A stretch of 64,000 nt of DNA, taken from contig NZ_JAATNG010000001.1 of assembly GCF_013184805.1 (NCBI RefSeq), positions 2,170,001-2,234,000 of the forward strand, read 5' to 3'. The notes under the pieces are model-generated. The model was not told the DNA's origin and did not search any database. It was given only the letters and a program-made list of their open reading frames with translations. The position numbers and the translations under genes are program-made. The stretch is from Pseudoruegeria sp. HB172150. Lineage in GTDB: Bacteria; Pseudomonadota; Alphaproteobacteria; Rhodobacterales; Rhodobacteraceae. Positions 36,486-45,723 of this stretch are shown here, in pieces. The number at the start of each line of letters is the position of its first letter. Position 1 is the first letter of the stretch.

Positions 36486-37676
36486 ATGAGCGCCCTGCCC
36501 CGTGTTTCCCAGTCGCCCACCGATCCCGGTTTCGTTCAGGATCCCTATCCGTTTTACGACCGCGTGCGCGCACTTGGACCGCTGGTGTTCTGGGAAGAAT
36601 ACAAGATGCCGGTAGCGGCGGGCGCGGCGGAGGTGAATGCCCTGCTGCGCGACCGGCGGCTGGGGCGCGAAGTGCCGCCGGAGATGGCCCCCGAGATCCC
36701 GGCGCGGCTGGCGCCGTTTTACGACATCGAAGCGCACTCGATGCTGGAGCTGGAGCCGCCGCGGCACAAGCGCCTGCGGTCGCTGGTGCTGCGGGCGTTC
36801 ACCTCGCGGCGGATCGCGTCGATGGGGCCCGAGATCGAGGCGCTGTGCCATGATCTGGTGGATGCGTTTCCGGAGGGCGATTTCGACTTGCTGCCGGCCT
36901 ATTGCACGCAGATCCCGGTGATCGTGATCGCGCGGCTTCTGGGCGTGCCGGAGGCGATGGCGCCGGACCTGCTGCGCTGGTCGAACGACATGGTGGCGAT
37001 GTACCAGGCGCGGCGCGACCGGGCTGTGGAGGATCGTGCGATGGCGGCTTCGGCCGAATTCTCGGCCTTCATGCGGGACTATGTCGAGCGTCGGCGGGCG
37101 GACCCGCGCGACGACCTGATCACCGAGCTGATCGCGGCGGAGGAAGCAGGCGAGCGGCTGTCGACGGATGAGCTGATCACCACCTGCATCCTGCTACTGA
37201 ATGCCGGGCACGAAGCGACGGTGCACACGATGGGCAACGGCGTGAAGGCACTGCTGGAGGCCGGGGTGCGGCCGGAATGGCTGTCGTCCAGGGGTATCGA
37301 GGGGACGGTGGAAGAGGTGCTGCGGTTCGACGCGCCGCTGCACATGTTCACGCGGTATGTCTATGAGGATGTTGAGCTTTTCGGGCATGCGCTGATGCGC
37401 GGGGATCAGGTGGCGTGTCTGCTGGGGGCGGCGAACCGGGATCCGGCTTTTTTTGAGGATCCGGGGCGGTTCGATCCTTTGCGGCCGGTGAAGCCGAATG
37501 CGTCTTTCGGCGCGGGTATTCATTTCTGCGTCGGGGCGCCGCTGGCGCGGCTGGAGCTGCAGATTGCCTTGCCGGTGCTGTTCTCGCGGCTGCCGGACCT
37601 GCGGTTGGCGGAGCAGCCGCGCTATGCGGATCTGTACCACTTCCACGGGCTGGAACGGCTGATGGTGCGCGGGTGA
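36486..37676 (+). CDS. Cytochrome P450
   Basis: A 396-residue bacterial P450. The haem-ligand motif is FGAGIHFCVGAPLARLELQI; the I-helix has AGHEATVHTMGNG, the oxygen-activating acid-threonine pair in the form E-A-T; the K-helix ExxR is EEVLRFDAP. The length fits soluble class I enzymes served by ferredoxin and ferredoxin reductase; no dedicated redox partner is adjacent, although fpr is at 43.5 kb. The substrate is unknown. The start at 36486 is 61 bases from divergent dctB. The protease gene overlaps its stop by four bases. Confidence 0.92.
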   Translation: MSALPRVSQSPTDPGFVQDPYPFYDRVRALGPLVFWEEYKMPVAAGAAEVNALLRDRRLGREVPPEMAPEIPARLAPFYDIEAHSMLELEPPRHKRLRSLVLRAFTSRRIASMGPEIEALCHDLVDAFPEGDFDLLPAYCTQIPVIVIARLLGVPEAMAPDLLRWSNDMVAMYQARRDRAVEDRAMAASAEFSAFMRDYVERRRADPRDDLITELIAAEEAGERLSTDELITTCILLLNAGHEATVHTMGNGVKALLEAGVRPEWLSSRGIEGTVEEVLRFDAPLHMFTRYVYEDVELFGHALMRGDQVACLLGAANRDPAFFEDPGRFDPLRPVKPNASFGAGIHFCVGAPLARLELQIALPVLFSRLPDLRLAEQPRYADLYHFHGLERLMVRG

Positions 37677-38275
37677 TCTTGCGCTGGGTTGGAGCGGCAT
37701 TGCTGGCGCTGGCGGCCGGGGCGGTTTGCGCGGAACCGGCGGATCTGACCGGGCGGCTGAACTATGCCGGGTACCGGTCGCGGACGAATTGCACGGGTGC
37801 GCTGGTGGGGGACGGGCACGTGGTGACGGCGGCGCATTGCGTGCCGGATGTCGGGGACGCGGAGATGCATCTGCTGCTGGGCTATGACCGGATGGAGTTT
37901 TCGCGCGATCTGACGGCGGTTTCAGCGGATTACGAAGTGATGCCGGGCCGGGATGTGGCGGTGCTGTGCGGTGCGGAGCCTGGGACCGAGGGACTGGCCG
38001 GGACGGACGGGATTCCGCCCGTCGGGACGCCGGTCACAGTGCTGGGCTACGGGCATCCAAGGTCGGAAATCCTGCAAGAGACGGACTGCGCGGTGATGGG
38101 AGCCGAGGCGACGCGCATGTTGCTGGATTGCCGGGTCACTTCTGGCACCTCAGGCGGGCCGGTCGTGAACGCCGCAGGTGTGTTCCTGGGTGTCACGTCA
38201 GCATCGGGGCCCGGCGTAACGGTGGTGGAAACGATCATACCGGCGGATATCGAGGCGATCTGCGGCGGAGAATGA
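37673..38275 (+). CDS. Secreted trypsin-like serine protease
   Basis: A 200-residue protein with a signal peptide (residues 1-20, VGAALLALAAGAVCA) and a complete chymotrypsin-fold triad: VVTAAHCVPD (His), GRDVAVLCG (Asp) and TSGTSGGPVV (Ser). Four further cysteines could make disulfides, consistent with periplasmic or extracellular location. The start is GTG at 37673, overlapping the P450 stop, so the two genes are translationally coupled, an odd pairing with no obvious functional link. It is convergent with the Lrp gene (6-base gap). Confidence 0.9.
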   Translation: MILRWVGAALLALAAGAVCAEPADLTGRLNYAGYRSRTNCTGALVGDGHVVTAAHCVPDVGDAEMHLLLGYDRMEFSRDLTAVSADYEVMPGRDVAVLCGAEPGTEGLAGTDGIPPVGTPVTVLGYGHPRSEILQETDCAVMGAEATRMLLDCRVTSGTSGGPVVNAAGVFLGVTSASGPGVTVVETIIPADIEAICGGE

Positions 38276-38281
38276 GCCGGG

Positions 38282-38743
38282 TCAGATCGGCAGCATTGTG
38301 GTCGACTTGATTTCCTCCATCGACAGCAGCGCCGTGACGTTGTGGATCTTCACTTCGGAAATGAGCGCCTGGTAGAACGAGTCGTAGGCGCGCGCGTTGG
38401 CGACGCGGACCTTGAGGATGTAGTCGATGTCGCCGGCGAGGCGGTGCGCTTCCATGACTTCGGGGCGGGCGCGGAGAACGCGGAGAAATTTCTCCTGCCA
38501 GTCGGCCTCGTGCTCGGATGTGCGGATCAGGACGAAGAAACAGGCCTCGAGGCCGAGCGCTTCGGCGTCCAGCAGGACGGTCTGCTGGCCGATGATACCA
38601 GCCTCGCGCATCTTGCGGATGCGGTTCCAGACCGGGGTCTTGGAAGAGCCGACTTCCCTGGCGATTTCATCCAGCGATTGACCTGCATCCAACTGCAGGG
38701 CCGAAAGGATTTTCCGGTCGAGCGCATCCAGACGGACAGCCAT
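38282..38743 (-). CDS. Lrp/AsnC-family transcriptional regulator
   Basis: A 153-residue regulator: N-terminal helix-turn-helix (LDALDRKILSALQLDAGQSL, SKTPVWNRIRKMREAGI) and the RAM ligand-binding domain (VMEAHRLAGDIDYILKVRVA). It is divergent from the cysG-led sulfite assimilation operon with 138 bases between, an arrangement common in Rhodobacteraceae, so control of sulfur assimilation, perhaps in response to an amino acid such as cysteine, is the leading idea. It ends with EEIKSTTMLPI, usual for the family. Confidence 0.92.
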   Translation of the reverse strand: MAVRLDALDRKILSALQLDAGQSLDEIAREVGSSKTPVWNRIRKMREAGIIGQQTVLLDAEALGLEACFFVLIRTSEHEADWQEKFLRVLRARPEVMEAHRLAGDIDYILKVRVANARAYDSFYQALISEVKIHNVTALLSMEEIKSTTMLPI

Positions 38744-38881
38744 TTCGTTTTCACCCTCGCTTGGTGACAGGTGTTCCCTTTTCCCCGGCAGGAGGAACGG
38801 GTGTCCTTATTCCCACCGACGCGTAGCGCCTGCAAGGGAAAATTTCCTATATTCAGAGTCAAGAAACGCGGAGTCGTGCAG

Positions 38882-40279
38882 ATGCAGCATTTTCCGATCT
38901 TCCTGGATATGGCCGGGGCCCGTGTCGTCCTGTCGGGCGGCGGCGAGGCCGCGCTGGCCAAGCTGCGGCTTCTGATGAAAACCGAGGCGGCGCTGGAGGT
39001 TTACGCCCCTGCCCCCACGCAGGATCTTGTCGATCTGGCCGCTGAGGGCCGGATAACGCTGGTGCGGCGTTCTTTGGCCACCGGAGACGTGGACGGCGCG
39101 AAGCTGTTCTACGCGGCGGACGAGGATTCGGACGAGGATGCAAGGACAGCTGCGATTGCCCGGGCCGAAGGCGCGCTGGTCAACATCGTCGACAACCTCG
39201 AAGACAGCGGGTTCATCACGCCTGCCATCGTGGATCGCGATCCGGTGACGGTTGCCATCGGCACCGAGGGTGCGGCGCCGGTGCTGGCGCGCGCCATCAA
39301 GCGGGATCTGGAAGAGCGGTTGCCGCCGGTGCTGGGTCTGCTGGCGAAGGTCGGCAAGGCGTTTCGCCCGATGGCGGAGAAACTGCCCTTCGGACGCGCG
39401 CGGCGGGATTTCTGGGCGGATTACTATTTCGGCGCCGGGCCGCGGGCATTCGAAGCCGAGGGCGCGGAAGGCGCCGAACAGGCGCTGGACGCGCTGCTGG
39501 AAACGCATCTGAAGCGTGCGGCGCGCGACGGCCATGTCGATTTCGTCGGCGCCGGTCCGGGTGACCCGGAACTGCTGACGCTGAAGGCGCGGGCCGCCCT
39601 CGATAAGGCCGATGTCGTGATCTACGACCGGCTGGTCGCGCCCGAGATCCTGGAACTGGCGCGCCGTGAGGCGGTGATGATCGAAGCCGGGAAGACCGGG
39701 TTCGGCCCGGCGACGAAGCAGGCCGACATCAATGCGATGATCGTGGAGCATGCCCAGGGCGGGGCTCAGGTGGTGCGGCTGAAATCCGGCGACCCGACAG
39801 TGTTCGGGCGGCTCGACGAGGAACTCGACGCGGTGACGGAGGCCGGGATCAGCTGGCGCATCGTGCCGGGTATCACCGCCGCGTCGGCTGCCGTCGCTTC
39901 TATCGGGCAGAGCCTGACCAAACGCGAGCGCAATTCTTCCGTGCGGTTCCTGACCGGCCATGACGTCGAAGGCTTCGCCGATCACGACTGGCGCGCGCTG
40001 GCCCGTCAGGGTGAGGTCGCCGCGATCTACATGGGCAAGCGCGCCGCGCGTTTCGTGCAGGGGCGGATGCTGATGCATGGCGCCGATCCCTCGACACCCG
40101 TGAGCTTTGTAGAGAACGCCTCTCGCCCCGATCAGCGGGTAGCCGAGGCGACTCTGGCCACGATGACCGATGTACTGGCAGGGGCCGACATGCATGGCCC
40201 GGTGCTGACCTTTTACGGCCTCGCCCCGCGCGCCGCGGCGGCCATGGCCGATGCGTGCGAGCAGGAGATTGCGTTATGA
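38882..40279 (+). CDS. cysG: Siroheme synthase CysG (fused)
   Basis: CysG makes siroheme, the prosthetic group of CysI, from uroporphyrinogen III. The 465-residue protein has an N-terminal precorrin-2 dehydrogenase/ferrochelatase half (FPIFLDMAGARVVLSGGGEA, then NIVDNLEDSGFITPAIV) and a C-terminal uroporphyrinogen methyltransferase half starting near residue 220 (VDFVGAGPGDPELLTLKARA; later RLKSGDPTVFGR). The longer frame back to 38771 is rejected; the ATG at 38882 opens directly on the conserved domain. It heads the cys operon and overlaps DUF2849 by four bases. Confidence 0.95.
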   Translation: MQHFPIFLDMAGARVVLSGGGEAALAKLRLLMKTEAALEVYAPAPTQDLVDLAAEGRITLVRRSLATGDVDGAKLFYAADEDSDEDARTAAIARAEGALVNIVDNLEDSGFITPAIVDRDPVTVAIGTEGAAPVLARAIKRDLEERLPPVLGLLAKVGKAFRPMAEKLPFGRARRDFWADYYFGAGPRAFEAEGAEGAEQALDALLETHLKRAARDGHVDFVGAGPGDPELLTLKARAALDKADVVIYDRLVAPEILELARREAVMIEAGKTGFGPATKQADINAMIVEHAQGGAQVVRLKSGDPTVFGRLDEELDAVTEAGISWRIVPGITAASAAVASIGQSLTKRERNSSVRFLTGHDVEGFADHDWRALARQGEVAAIYMGKRAARFVQGRMLMHGADPSTPVSFVENASRPDQRVAEATLATMTDVLAGADMHGPVLTFYGLAPRAAAAMADACEQEIAL

Positions 40280-40572
40280 GCCGTCAATTCACCCCCAAGG
40301 TCGTTACCGCGAACGCCCTGCTGGAAGGCGATGTCGTCTATCTTACCGAGGATGACCGCTGGACCCGCGAGCATCGCGAGGCCGAACTGATCGAGGACGA
40401 GGCCCACGCCCAGATCCGGCTGGTGGATGCCAGCGCCCGCGCCGACGAGGTTGTCGGCGCTTACCTGGCCGATGCCATCCCGGGACCGAATGGCCCCGAG
40501 CCCGTCCATTTCCGCGAGGTGTTCCGCACCCGCGGCCCGTCCAATTACGCCCACGGAAAACAAGCGGACTAG
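40276..40572 (+). CDS. DUF2849 protein of the sulfite reductase operon
   Basis: A 98-residue soluble protein beginning SRQFTPKVVTANALLEGDVV and containing LTEDDRWTREHREAELIEDE, the DUF2849 pattern. It is almost always found between cysG and cysI in alphaproteobacteria, as here (four-base overlap with cysG, three bases before cysI), so a helper role in siroheme insertion or sulfite reduction is likely, but no biochemical function is known to me. The ATG at 40276 is chosen over 40255 because it overlaps the cysG stop in the usual ATGA manner. Confidence 0.9.
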   Translation: MSRQFTPKVVTANALLEGDVVYLTEDDRWTREHREAELIEDEAHAQIRLVDASARADEVVGAYLADAIPGPNGPEPVHFREVFRTRGPSNYAHGKQAD

Positions 40573-40575
40573 CCA

Positions 40576-42246
40576 ATGTACAGCTACAACGAATTCGACG
40601 AAGCCTTTGTCCGTGAACGCGTGGCCCAGTTCCGTGCGCAGGTCGAGCGCCGCATCGACGGATCTCTGACCGAGGACGAGTTCAAGCCTCTGCGCCTGAT
40701 GAACGGACTGTACCTGCAGCTTCATGCCTACATGCTGCGGGTGGCGATCCCCTATGGCACGCTGAACCCCGACCAGATGCGGCAGCTGGCGATGATCGCC
40801 GAGCGCTGGGACAAGGGCTATGGCCATTTCACGACGCGGCAGAACATCCAGTACAACTGGCCCGCCCTGAAGGACGTGCCGGACATGCTGGATGCGCTGG
40901 CCGATGTCGGCATGCACGCGATCCAGACGAGCGGCAACACGATCCGTAACGTGACCGCGGACCATTTCGCTGGCGCAGCCGCCGACGAAATCGAGGATCC
41001 GCGGCCTTATGCGGAACTGCTGCGGCAATGGTCGACCGACCACCCGGAATTCCAGTTCCTGCCGCGCAAGTTCAAGATCGCCGTTTCCGGCGCCAAGGCC
41101 GACCGGGCCGTGGTGCGCGCCCATGATATCGGGCTGGAGATCGTGAAGAACGATGCCGGCGAAGTGGGCTTCCGCGTGCTGGTCGGCGGCGGGCTTGGCC
41201 GCACGCCGATGATCGGCAAGGTGATCCGGGACTTCCTGCCGAAGGAAGACCTGCTGCCTTACTGCGAGGCCGTCGTCAGCGTCTACAACCTGCTGGGCCG
41301 CCGCGACAACAAGTACAAGGCACGGATCAAGATCACCGTCCACGAGAATGGCATCGACGAGGTCCGCCGGCAGGTCGAGGAACGCTTTGCGCTGCTGCGG
41401 GAGCAGTTTGGCGGGGCCGATCAGGAACTGCTGACCGAGATCAGGGCAGCCTTCGCGGCGCCGGATCTGCCGGCACGGCCGCTGGATGCGTTCGAGCGCG
41501 CCTATAACAGCGACCCGGTGTTCCGTGCCTGGGCCGACACCAACGTGACCGAGCATGCCGCACCGGGCTACGGGCTGGTGACGATCTCGCTGAAGGCGCA
41601 CGGTCAGACGCCCGGTGACGCCACGGGCGACCAGATGCGGGTGATGGCGGATCTGGGCGAGGCATTCTCGCACGGCGAGCTGCGCATCAGCCACGAGCAG
41701 AACGTGATCCTGCCGCATGTCCACAAGTCGGACCTGCCGGAAGTGCATGCGCGGCTGAAGGCGGCCGGGCTGGGCACGGCGAATGTCGGCCTGATTTCCG
41801 ACATCATCGCCTGCCCCGGCATGGACTACTGCGCGCTGGCGACGGCGCGGTCGATCCCGGTGGCGCAGCAGATCGCCACGCGGTTCGACGAACTGAAGCT
41901 GGAACACGATATCGGGCCGCTGAAGATCAAGATATCCGGCTGCATCAATGCCTGCGGGCATCACCATGTCGGCCATATCGGCATCCTGGGGCTCGATCGC
42001 GCGGGCGTGGAGAACTATCAGATCACTCTGGGCGGCGACGGGACCGAGGACGCGGCCATCGGTACGCGGACAGGGCCCGGCTTTGCCTATGACCAGATCG
42101 TGCCGGCGATCGAGAAGATCATCGGCGCCTACCTGGATCAGCGCGACGCGCCGGAGGAAACCTTCCTGCAGTTCTACAAGCGCGTCGGCATGGATCCGTT
42201 CAAGGCGGCGCTCTACGACGCCGAGGAGAAACAGCGTGCCGCTTGA
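40576..42246 (+). CDS. cysI: Nitrite/sulfite reductase hemoprotein CysI
   Basis: A 556-residue siroheme and [4Fe-4S] enzyme. The coupled cluster ligands are visible in the C-terminal half as CPGMDYC and CINACGHHH; the siroheme-binding arginine/lysine region is in FTTRQNIQYNW. The two repeated ferredoxin-like halves are as in ferredoxin-dependent sulfite reductases. Position between cysG/DUF2849 and cysH points to sulfite reduction to sulfide for cysteine synthesis rather than nitrite reduction. Electrons probably come through ferredoxin and the Fpr encoded at the operon end. Its stop overlaps the cysH start. Confidence 0.94.
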   Translation: MYSYNEFDEAFVRERVAQFRAQVERRIDGSLTEDEFKPLRLMNGLYLQLHAYMLRVAIPYGTLNPDQMRQLAMIAERWDKGYGHFTTRQNIQYNWPALKDVPDMLDALADVGMHAIQTSGNTIRNVTADHFAGAAADEIEDPRPYAELLRQWSTDHPEFQFLPRKFKIAVSGAKADRAVVRAHDIGLEIVKNDAGEVGFRVLVGGGLGRTPMIGKVIRDFLPKEDLLPYCEAVVSVYNLLGRRDNKYKARIKITVHENGIDEVRRQVEERFALLREQFGGADQELLTEIRAAFAAPDLPARPLDAFERAYNSDPVFRAWADTNVTEHAAPGYGLVTISLKAHGQTPGDATGDQMRVMADLGEAFSHGELRISHEQNVILPHVHKSDLPEVHARLKAAGLGTANVGLISDIIACPGMDYCALATARSIPVAQQIATRFDELKLEHDIGPLKIKISGCINACGHHHVGHIGILGLDRAGVENYQITLGGDGTEDAAIGTRTGPGFAYDQIVPAIEKIIGAYLDQRDAPEETFLQFYKRVGMDPFKAALYDAEEKQRAA

Positions 42247-43420
42247 GGGCCCGCTTGCCCCGGTGGCGGAGCGGGTCGTTCAGCTGAACGACCGCTATCG
42301 TCACCACGGCGCCACGGCCGTACTTGAGCGGGCGCTGTCCGACGCGCAGGTCGGGCAGATCGCGCTGGTGTCGTCCTTCGGGGCGGAATCGGTGGTGCTG
42401 TTGCACATGGTGTCGGTGATCGACCGGACCACGCCGGTGGTCTTCATCGACACGCAGATGCTGTTCGAGGAGACGCTGCAGTATCAGGTCGACGTGTCCG
42501 AGAAGCTGGGACTGACCGACGTGCGGATCATCCGGCCCGATCCGGAACAGGTGAAGCGGCTCGACCGGTTCGGGGCGCTGCACCTGAGCGACCCGGATGC
42601 CTGCTGCGATTTCCGCAAGACCCAGACGCTGCAGACGGCGCTTAAGCCGTTCGACGCCTGGATCACGGGCCGCAAGCGGTTCCAGGGCGGGAAACGGGCG
42701 GCGCTGGAATTCTTCGAGAACGAGGCGGATCTGCGGATCAAGGTGAACCCGCTGGCCCACTGGGCCAAGGACGACGTGCAGGAGTACATGATCAACAACC
42801 GCCTGCCACGTCATCCGCTGGTGGCGCAGGGCTATCCCTCGATCGGCTGCAAGCCCTGCACCAGCAGGGTCGCCGAGGGAGAAGACGAGCGCGCCGGACG
42901 CTGGCGCGGTCAGAACAAGGATGAGTGCGGGATCCACTTCATCAATGGAAAACCGGTGCGGATCGGCGCCGAAGGCAATGAGGCGGCGGAGAGCGCCGCA
43001 GGAGAAGAAACCATGAGCGTGATCGTGACCGACAACGGCTTTGCCGTGGATGACTGGAACGGGAATTTCGCCGGGCCGGAAGAGGACGCTGCCGAGGCCG
43101 TTCTGCTGGCCTCCGATGCCGACCCCGAGGTGCTGCGCGAACGGGTCGGGTCGCTGTCCATGATCGCAGTGGAGTTCCCGAGCTTTGCCGACGGACGCGG
43201 GTTTACCATCGCGCGGCGGCTGCGGCTGATGGGTTATGACGGGCGGCTGCGCGCCCGTGGCCACGTGATCGCGGACCAGTACGCCATGGCGCGGCGGGCC
43301 GGGTTCGACGAGGTCGAGATCGATTCCGTTCTGGCCGAGCGTCAGCCGGAAGCGCAATGGCTGGCCCGTGCGAACTGGCAGGCCCACGACTATCAGTCGC
43401 GGCTGCGCGCGGCCGTGTGA
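42236..43420 (+). CDS. cysH: CysH (APS/PAPS reductase) fused in frame to DUF934
   Basis: The frame opens upstream, but the GTG at 42236 after GAGGAG is the likely start, giving 394 residues. Residues 1-255 are CysH: SSFGAESVVLLHMVSVIDRT, DPDACCDFRKTQTL, GCKPCTSRVAEGEDERAGRW and KDECGIHF. The double-cysteine pairs indicate the [4Fe-4S] type that reduces APS (or PAPS) to sulfite. From residue 260 (MSVIVTDNGFAVDDWNGNF) the DUF934 domain follows with no stop. In relatives these are two genes. An internal GAGAAG and ATG at 43013 may still allow separate DUF934 production. The function of DUF934 is unknown; it always travels with this operon. Confidence 0.92.
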   Translation: MPLEGPLAPVAERVVQLNDRYRHHGATAVLERALSDAQVGQIALVSSFGAESVVLLHMVSVIDRTTPVVFIDTQMLFEETLQYQVDVSEKLGLTDVRIIRPDPEQVKRLDRFGALHLSDPDACCDFRKTQTLQTALKPFDAWITGRKRFQGGKRAALEFFENEADLRIKVNPLAHWAKDDVQEYMINNRLPRHPLVAQGYPSIGCKPCTSRVAEGEDERAGRWRGQNKDECGIHFINGKPVRIGAEGNEAAESAAGEETMSVIVTDNGFAVDDWNGNFAGPEEDAAEAVLLASDADPEVLRERVGSLSMIAVEFPSFADGRGFTIARRLRLMGYDGRLRARGHVIADQYAMARRAGFDEVEIDSVLAERQPEAQWLARANWQAHDYQSRLRAAV

Positions 43421-43492
43421 CCTTTCGCAGATCCTAAAATCCGCTTAAACAGCCACGCTAGAGGCCGGACCACCGGGTCCGGGAGAAAAGAG

Positions 43493-44341
43493 ATGACTGC
43501 CGAGATGAATATTGCGAACCAGCCTTCCAAGGCCGTGCCCACCCTGCCCGACGCCCAGACCGTGACCGAGGTCCAGCACTATACCGACCGGCTGTTCCGG
43601 TTCCGCTGCACCCGTCCGGCGAGTTTGCGGTTCCGGTCGGGGGAGTTCGTGATGATCGGGCTGATGGGCGATCCGGACCCGAAGACCGGCAAGCAAAAGC
43701 CGCTGCTGCGTGCCTATTCCATCGCCTCGCCGGCGTGGGACGACGAGCTGGAGTTCTACTCGATCAAGGTGCAGGACGGGCCGCTGACGTCGAAGCTGCA
43801 GCACATCAAGGCGGGCGACCAGGTGATCCTGCGGCCGAAGCCGGTGGGGACGCTGGTGCATGACGCGCTGCTGCCGGGCAAGCGGCTGTGGTTCTTCGCC
43901 ACCGGCACCGGCATCGCGCCCTTCGCCTCGCTGATCCGGGAGCCGGAGACCTATGAGCGGTTCGACAAGATCATCCTGACCCATACCTGCCGCGAGGTGG
44001 CGGAGCTGACCTATGGCCGCGAGCTGGTGGAGTCGGTGCGGTCCGACGAGATGCTGGCCGAGGTGATCGGCGAGGGCTTTGCCGACAAGCTGGTCTATTA
44101 TCCGACGACGACCCGGGAGGAGAGCCCGAAGATGGGGCGGGTCACGGACCTGCTGAAAAGCGGCGAGATTTTCCGGGAGCTCGGGATCGAAGGGATCTCG
44201 CCCGAGACGGACCGGGCGATGGTCTGCGGGTCGATCGGGCTGAACAAGGATCTGAAGGAGATCCTGGAGGGGTTCGGGCTGCGCGAGGGGGCGAACTCGG
44301 AGCCGGCGGAATACGTGGTCGAAAAGGCCTTTGTGGGCTGA
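43493..44341 (+). CDS. fpr: Ferredoxin/flavodoxin-NADP reductase
   Basis: A 282-residue FNR-type flavoprotein. FAD-binding is shown by LRAYSIASPAWDDELEFYSI and the PLTSKLQ region; NADP-binding by WFFATGTGIAPFASLIREPE and VCGSIGLNKDLKEILEGFGL. The C-terminal YVVEKAFVG resembles subclass I bacterial Fpr. It passes electrons between NADPH and ferredoxin; as the last gene after cysI and cysH, it probably feeds sulfite reductase and perhaps the P450. A start at 43505 is possible. The 72-base gap from cysH may hold an own promoter. A dispersed repeat follows the stop. Confidence 0.93.
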   Translation: MTAEMNIANQPSKAVPTLPDAQTVTEVQHYTDRLFRFRCTRPASLRFRSGEFVMIGLMGDPDPKTGKQKPLLRAYSIASPAWDDELEFYSIKVQDGPLTSKLQHIKAGDQVILRPKPVGTLVHDALLPGKRLWFFATGTGIAPFASLIREPETYERFDKIILTHTCREVAELTYGRELVESVRSDEMLAEVIGEGFADKLVYYPTTTREESPKMGRVTDLLKSGEIFRELGIEGISPETDRAMVCGSIGLNKDLKEILEGFGLREGANSEPAEYVVEKAFVG

Positions 44342-44347
44342 TTTCCC

Positions 44348-44421
44348 GAGCGTCCCCATGGGGACGAGGGGTTAACCCACTGATTTCAGGCATGTTTGCG
44401 CTAACGTAGACCCGGGGACGG
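44348..44421. repeat. Dispersed 75-bp repeat, copy 2
   Basis: It starts with GAGCGTCCCCATGGGGACG (44348-44366), identical to copy 1, and shares the core GGCATGTTTGCGCTAACGT (44389-44407) and a closing GGGGACG (44414-44420), although the last three bases of the inverted end are lost. The segment between palindrome and core differs (GGGGTTAACCCACTGATTTCA). It follows the fpr stop, like copy 1 follows ybdK. Confidence 0.7.
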
Positions 44422-45036
44422 CCGGACGGGACAGACACCGCGGCGGTTTGGATTCGCGGGCGAATTAGATGGGTCTCCGGTCTTGAGGCGGCGGTCCGTC
44501 CGGTGAATGCGACGCCGAGCACATGGCGTCGGTTGTCCCGTGGTTGCATTCAGCGGCCGCGCAGCAATTGGGCAGATGATCCTCGAAAAGAGAGCTAAAC
44601 GCCTTGAACGGGATTGCCGGGGCCAGATGTTCGAAGAGATACCGGGGAAGCGCGGGATCGTGAGCCAGTTCACGGCGGTTCGCATGCCTGGCCCCGCGAT
44701 CATCTTACCGTGAGCCACGGATGGCCTGGGTCGACCGAATAACGAAAAACCACGTTCATCGAGTGCGGGACGCAAGGCCGTTACCGGCGCCAGAGCCAGG
44801 CCAATGTGGATTTTGTTGCCGCCGAATTGCGATTTACACGTCCACCAGCGCATTTCCGAACACACTCACATTCCGCCCTAAGCCCCGGATGCCAGTGCAC
44901 ATATCGGTCGTCTTCGCGTTGCATCGTCGGGTTGAAACGGTCATCCTGACCTGAATGCCGGTCCCGTGGGTGCAGGAGCCGGTCCAGACCAAATACGTTT
45001 CAGCCTTCCCAAATTGCCGGACCAGTGGAGCGAGTG
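44422..45036. other. Intergenic stretch without a supported gene
   Basis: Some 600 bases between the repeat and the L,D-transpeptidase gene. Frames of 65-155 codons exist on both strands but lack ribosome sites and recognisable sequence. The composition looks less biased than in the neighbouring genes. This may be eroded DNA; I identify no insertion sequence ends. Confidence 0.5.
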
Positions 45037-45723
45037 ATGAACATTAATGGATCCATTCTGGGCTTATTTTCCCTGCTGGCCCTGGCCGGATGCGGCGGAA
45101 CGGGCGACGTGACCATGGGGGTGTTTCCCGGCGGGAACCCGGTGAGCGCGGAAACCCGTGCCATGTACAGCGAAGTCCAGGATGGCGACATCCTGGTTCC
45201 CGCGATTTCGCCCGAGTATCTCTCGGAGACGAAGAAGCGCCAGATCGTCGACTATCCGACGGCCGAAGCGCCGGGAACGATCATCGTGGATCCGTTTTCC
45301 CGCTACCTTTACCACGTCAAGGAAGGCGGCCAGGCAATGCGGTACTCGATCGCTGTCGGGGAAGCGGGATACGGATTTTCGGGGAACGCAACCGTCGCCT
45401 ATACCCGCGACTGGCCGGGCTGGACGCCCACGCAGAACATGATCGAGCAGAAACCCGAGAAGTTCCTGCAATATGCCGCCGGTGTGGAGGGCGGGCTGGA
45501 AAATCCTCTGGGCGCGCGCGCGCTCTATCTCTACCGGAACGGCAAGGATACCTACTATCGCATTCACGGAACCCCGAGTCCCTGGACCATCGGTCACCAG
45601 GCCTCGTCGGGATGTATCCGGATGTTCAACCAGGATGCGATGCATCTGGCCAGTCATGTGACAAACGGGACCAAGGTAAGGGTGCTAACGCAGTCCGAGT
45701 CCGGACAAGCTTCCGGAGCCTGA
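45037..45723 (+). CDS. L,D-transpeptidase lipoprotein
   Basis: A 228-residue YkuD-domain protein. Residues 1-20 form a lipoprotein signal with lipobox LALAGCGG, so it is lipid-anchored at the envelope. The catalytic segment is HGTPSPWTIGHQASSGCIRM, i.e. HxxN-like His plus S-x-G-C-I-R with the nucleophilic cysteine. The start of the domain is IIVDPFSRYLYHVKEGGQ. It should make 3-3 crosslinks in peptidoglycan or attach lipoproteins. The ATG at 45037 is preferred to 45025 since GGAGCGAG fits and the signal is cleaner. It is one of the few clear genes in a patchy accessory stretch. Confidence 0.92.
   Translation: MNINGSILGLFSLLALAGCGGTGDVTMGVFPGGNPVSAETRAMYSEVQDGDILVPAISPEYLSETKKRQIVDYPTAEAPGTIIVDPFSRYLYHVKEGGQAMRYSIAVGEAGYGFSGNATVAYTRDWPGWTPTQNMIEQKPEKFLQYAAGVEGGLENPLGARALYLYRNGKDTYYRIHGTPSPWTIGHQASSGCIRMFNQDAMHLASHVTNGTKVRVLTQSESGQASGA

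Noticed and set aside
44401-44865. 154-codon minus-strand frame after fpr, possible transposase remnant
   Set aside because: I looked for transposase motifs and terminal repeats and found none; part of the frame is the dispersed repeat itself.
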